Source: a bacterium
GTDB lineage: Bacteria; Verrucomicrobiota; Kiritimatiellia; UBA8416; CAMZLY01
DNA: 13,907 bases
Direction: 5' to 3'
NCBI GenBank assembly: GCA_030632465.1
Contig: DAOVUR010000025.1
Location: forward strand, 1 to 13,907
Both the position numbers and the translations under genes were made by a program. The stretch's first letter is position 1, and each line of letters begins with the position of its first letter. Positions 13,819-13,907 of the stretch are shown here, piece by piece. The notes beneath the pieces were generated by a model. The model worked only from the letters and a program-made list of their open reading frames with translations. It ran no database searches and was not told the origin of the DNA.

Positions 13819-13907
13819 TTTAAATCAAGTCCAGCAAATGCATCGCCCATGGAGCCGAATCCGGTGGAGGCGGTTTTCTTAATGTATGAGCTGCCTAATG
13901 CTTCTGC
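13815..13907 (-). CDS. C-terminal end of an unidentified protein (runs off right edge)
   Basis: Reading the minus strand from the right edge gives 30 codons and a TAG stop at 13817-13815. The end of the product includes SSYIKKTASTGFGSMGDAF followed by AGLDLK. I do not recognise the family; glycine-rich tails of this sort occur in several unrelated proteins. Support for a real gene comes from the uninterrupted frame, from sensible amino-acid composition, and from the stop falling in a stem-loop placed exactly between it and the convergent epimerase gene. Confidence 0.5.
   Translation of the reverse strand, partial: AEALGSSYIKKTASTGFGSMGDAFAGLDLK

Overview
The window (about 43% G+C by eye) looks like a chromosomal segment of a Gram-negative bacterium of the PVC kind, most likely the Kiritimatiellota/Verrucomicrobia/Lentisphaerae side. 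This is an inference. It rests on the very large secreted protein that combines lamin-tail (LTD), CotH-kinase and calcium-binding modules, on Tat-exported iron-sulfur proteins, and on dispersed intergenic word repeats. No rRNA, tRNA, CRISPR array, transposase or integrase was seen.

Layout. (1) 1-1716, minus strand: a PHP/CehA-type metallohydrolase followed 10 bp later by the N-terminal 237 codons of glucose-6-phosphate isomerase (pgi), which runs off the left edge. (2) 1717-1916: an AT-rich divergent intergenic region. (3) 1917-3187, plus: a cytoplasmic alpha/alpha six-hairpin protein, probably carbohydrate-active, closed by a convincing Rho-independent terminator. (4) 3311-7768, plus: a 1485-residue exported protein with four LTD domains, a jelly-roll domain that appears to interrupt the third LTD, a CotH-like kinase domain and a calcium-binding spacer. 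(5) 7832-9190, minus: a Schlafen-type AlbA_2/RecG-C-like ATPase regulator with a winged helix. (6) 9191-9392: an intergenic region holding a 43-bp relic copy of the LTD end of the big gene, then a plausible promoter for the next operon. (7) 9393-12626, plus: a four-gene redox module made of a membrane-anchored beta-propeller, a 73-residue Tat peptide with four cysteines, a Tat-exported four-cluster ferredoxin, and a NapH/NosR-like polytopic iron-sulfur protein. (8) 12709-13785, plus: an extended SDR epimerase/dehydratase. (9) 13815-13907, minus: the last 30 codons of an unidentified gene converging on the epimerase.

How the genes fit together. pgi, the six-hairpin protein and the SDR epimerase suggest sugar metabolism, but nothing ties them into one pathway. 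The strongest functional unit is the 9393-12626 module. A membrane iron-sulfur protein, two Tat substrates and a periplasm-facing propeller could form an electron-transfer chain from the membrane to an extracytoplasmic acceptor. No catalytic molybdenum, heme or copper subunit is present in the window, so the acceptor is unknown. This module, with its small four-cysteine Tat peptide, is the best candidate here for an undescribed system.
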